DNA of 14,496 nt from Ruminococcaceae bacterium UBA1767 (GTDB lineage Bacteria > Bacillota > Clostridia > Oscillospirales > Acutalibacteraceae), in contig DCGX01000014.1 of assembly GCA_002315505.1 (NCBI GenBank), forward strand, positions 21,969 to 36,464, in the 5' to 3' direction. Below the pieces are notes generated by a model. It saw only the letters and a list, made by a program, of their open reading frames with translations. It ran no database searches and was not told the DNA's origin. Shown here in pieces: positions 14,396 to 14,496 of this stretch. A program made the position numbers and the translations under genes. Each line of letters opens with the position of its first letter. Positions within the stretch are counted from its first letter, which is position 1.

Positions 14396-14496
14396 CGTAG
14401 CGGACGATGCCCACATCGTCCTTTGAATGCACAATTATGCCCTTTTGCAGAGTGGTGTATATTTAATCCCAAGTGAATTTCATCCCGTAGTGGCGA
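14396..14496. repeat. Candidate palindromic (REP-like) repeat, about 90 bp unit, cut by window edge
   Basis: A perfect 8 bp stem, GGACGATG (14402-14409) with CATCGTCC (14414-14421), has a 4-base loop CCCA and is preceded by CGTAGC. Ninety bases later the window ends in CGTAGTGGCGA (14486-14496), which resembles the start CGTAGCGGACGA (14396-14407). It may be the next copy or a related unit. The stretch between shows no ORF or other signal I can name. Similar short dyads are, from memory, scattered between genes in gut Clostridia. Repetition in the genome cannot be tested from this window. Confidence 0.5.

Noticed and set aside
1..14496. CRISPR array, prophage, transposase, tRNA or defence/toxin-antitoxin genes
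   Set aside because: I saw no regularly spaced repeats, integrase or transposase motifs, tRNA cloverleaf, or defence domains anywhere in the window.

Overview
The window looks like a chromosomal housekeeping segment of a low-to-mid GC Gram-positive bacterium. The best guess is class Clostridia, perhaps Oscillospiraceae/Ruminococcaceae. This rests on three things: the gene order infC-rpmI-rplT, dprA-topA-trmFO and rnc-(radical SAM)-smc; the strong AGGAGG-type ribosome binding sites; and the folate-dependent TrmFO. All of these are typical of Firmicutes. The family-level guess is inference. I see no phage, transposon, CRISPR, toxin-antitoxin or tRNA/rRNA gene.

Layout. Positions 1-815 (minus strand) hold the N-terminal three quarters of the YchF/OLA1-type ATPase, which runs off the left edge. 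It is driven by a near-consensus promoter at 850-878. A divergent promoter at 909-936 starts a leader of about 125-150 nt that carries a mutually exclusive antiterminator/terminator pair (about 943-1067). This matches the known L20-leader attenuator of Firmicute infC operons. It is followed by infC (IF3), rpmI (L35) and rplT (L20), then a strong terminator at 2236-2272. The evidence places the infC start at a rare ATC codon (1092), not at the ATG at 1041, which lies in the terminator hairpin loop.

From 2320 to 12975 there is a tightly packed, mostly overlapping plus-strand run: a SPOUT (TrmH/SpoU) RNA 2'-O-methyltransferase, dprA, topA, trmFO, rnc, an Elp3/YhcC-like radical SAM protein and smc. 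Several junctions overlap by 4-8 nt, so the genes are probably co-transcribed and partly translationally coupled. Together they cover translation and its control, RNA modification and processing, DNA topology, DNA uptake/recombination and chromosome condensation.

After smc, where many Firmicutes carry ftsY, there is instead a 442-residue FAD-dependent oxidoreductase of the geranylgeranyl-reductase/PHBH-like fold (13016-14344), closed by a strong terminator at 14349-14386. The last 100 bases contain a short perfect hairpin whose opening motif recurs 90 bp later at the window edge. This suggests a dispersed or tandem palindromic repeat.

Most of the window is ordinary core genome and I did not find a convincing new multi-gene system. 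The points most worth a second look are the infC leader (attenuator, non-AUG start and an overlapping short ORF), the uncharacterised radical SAM and FAD proteins, and the repeat at the right end.
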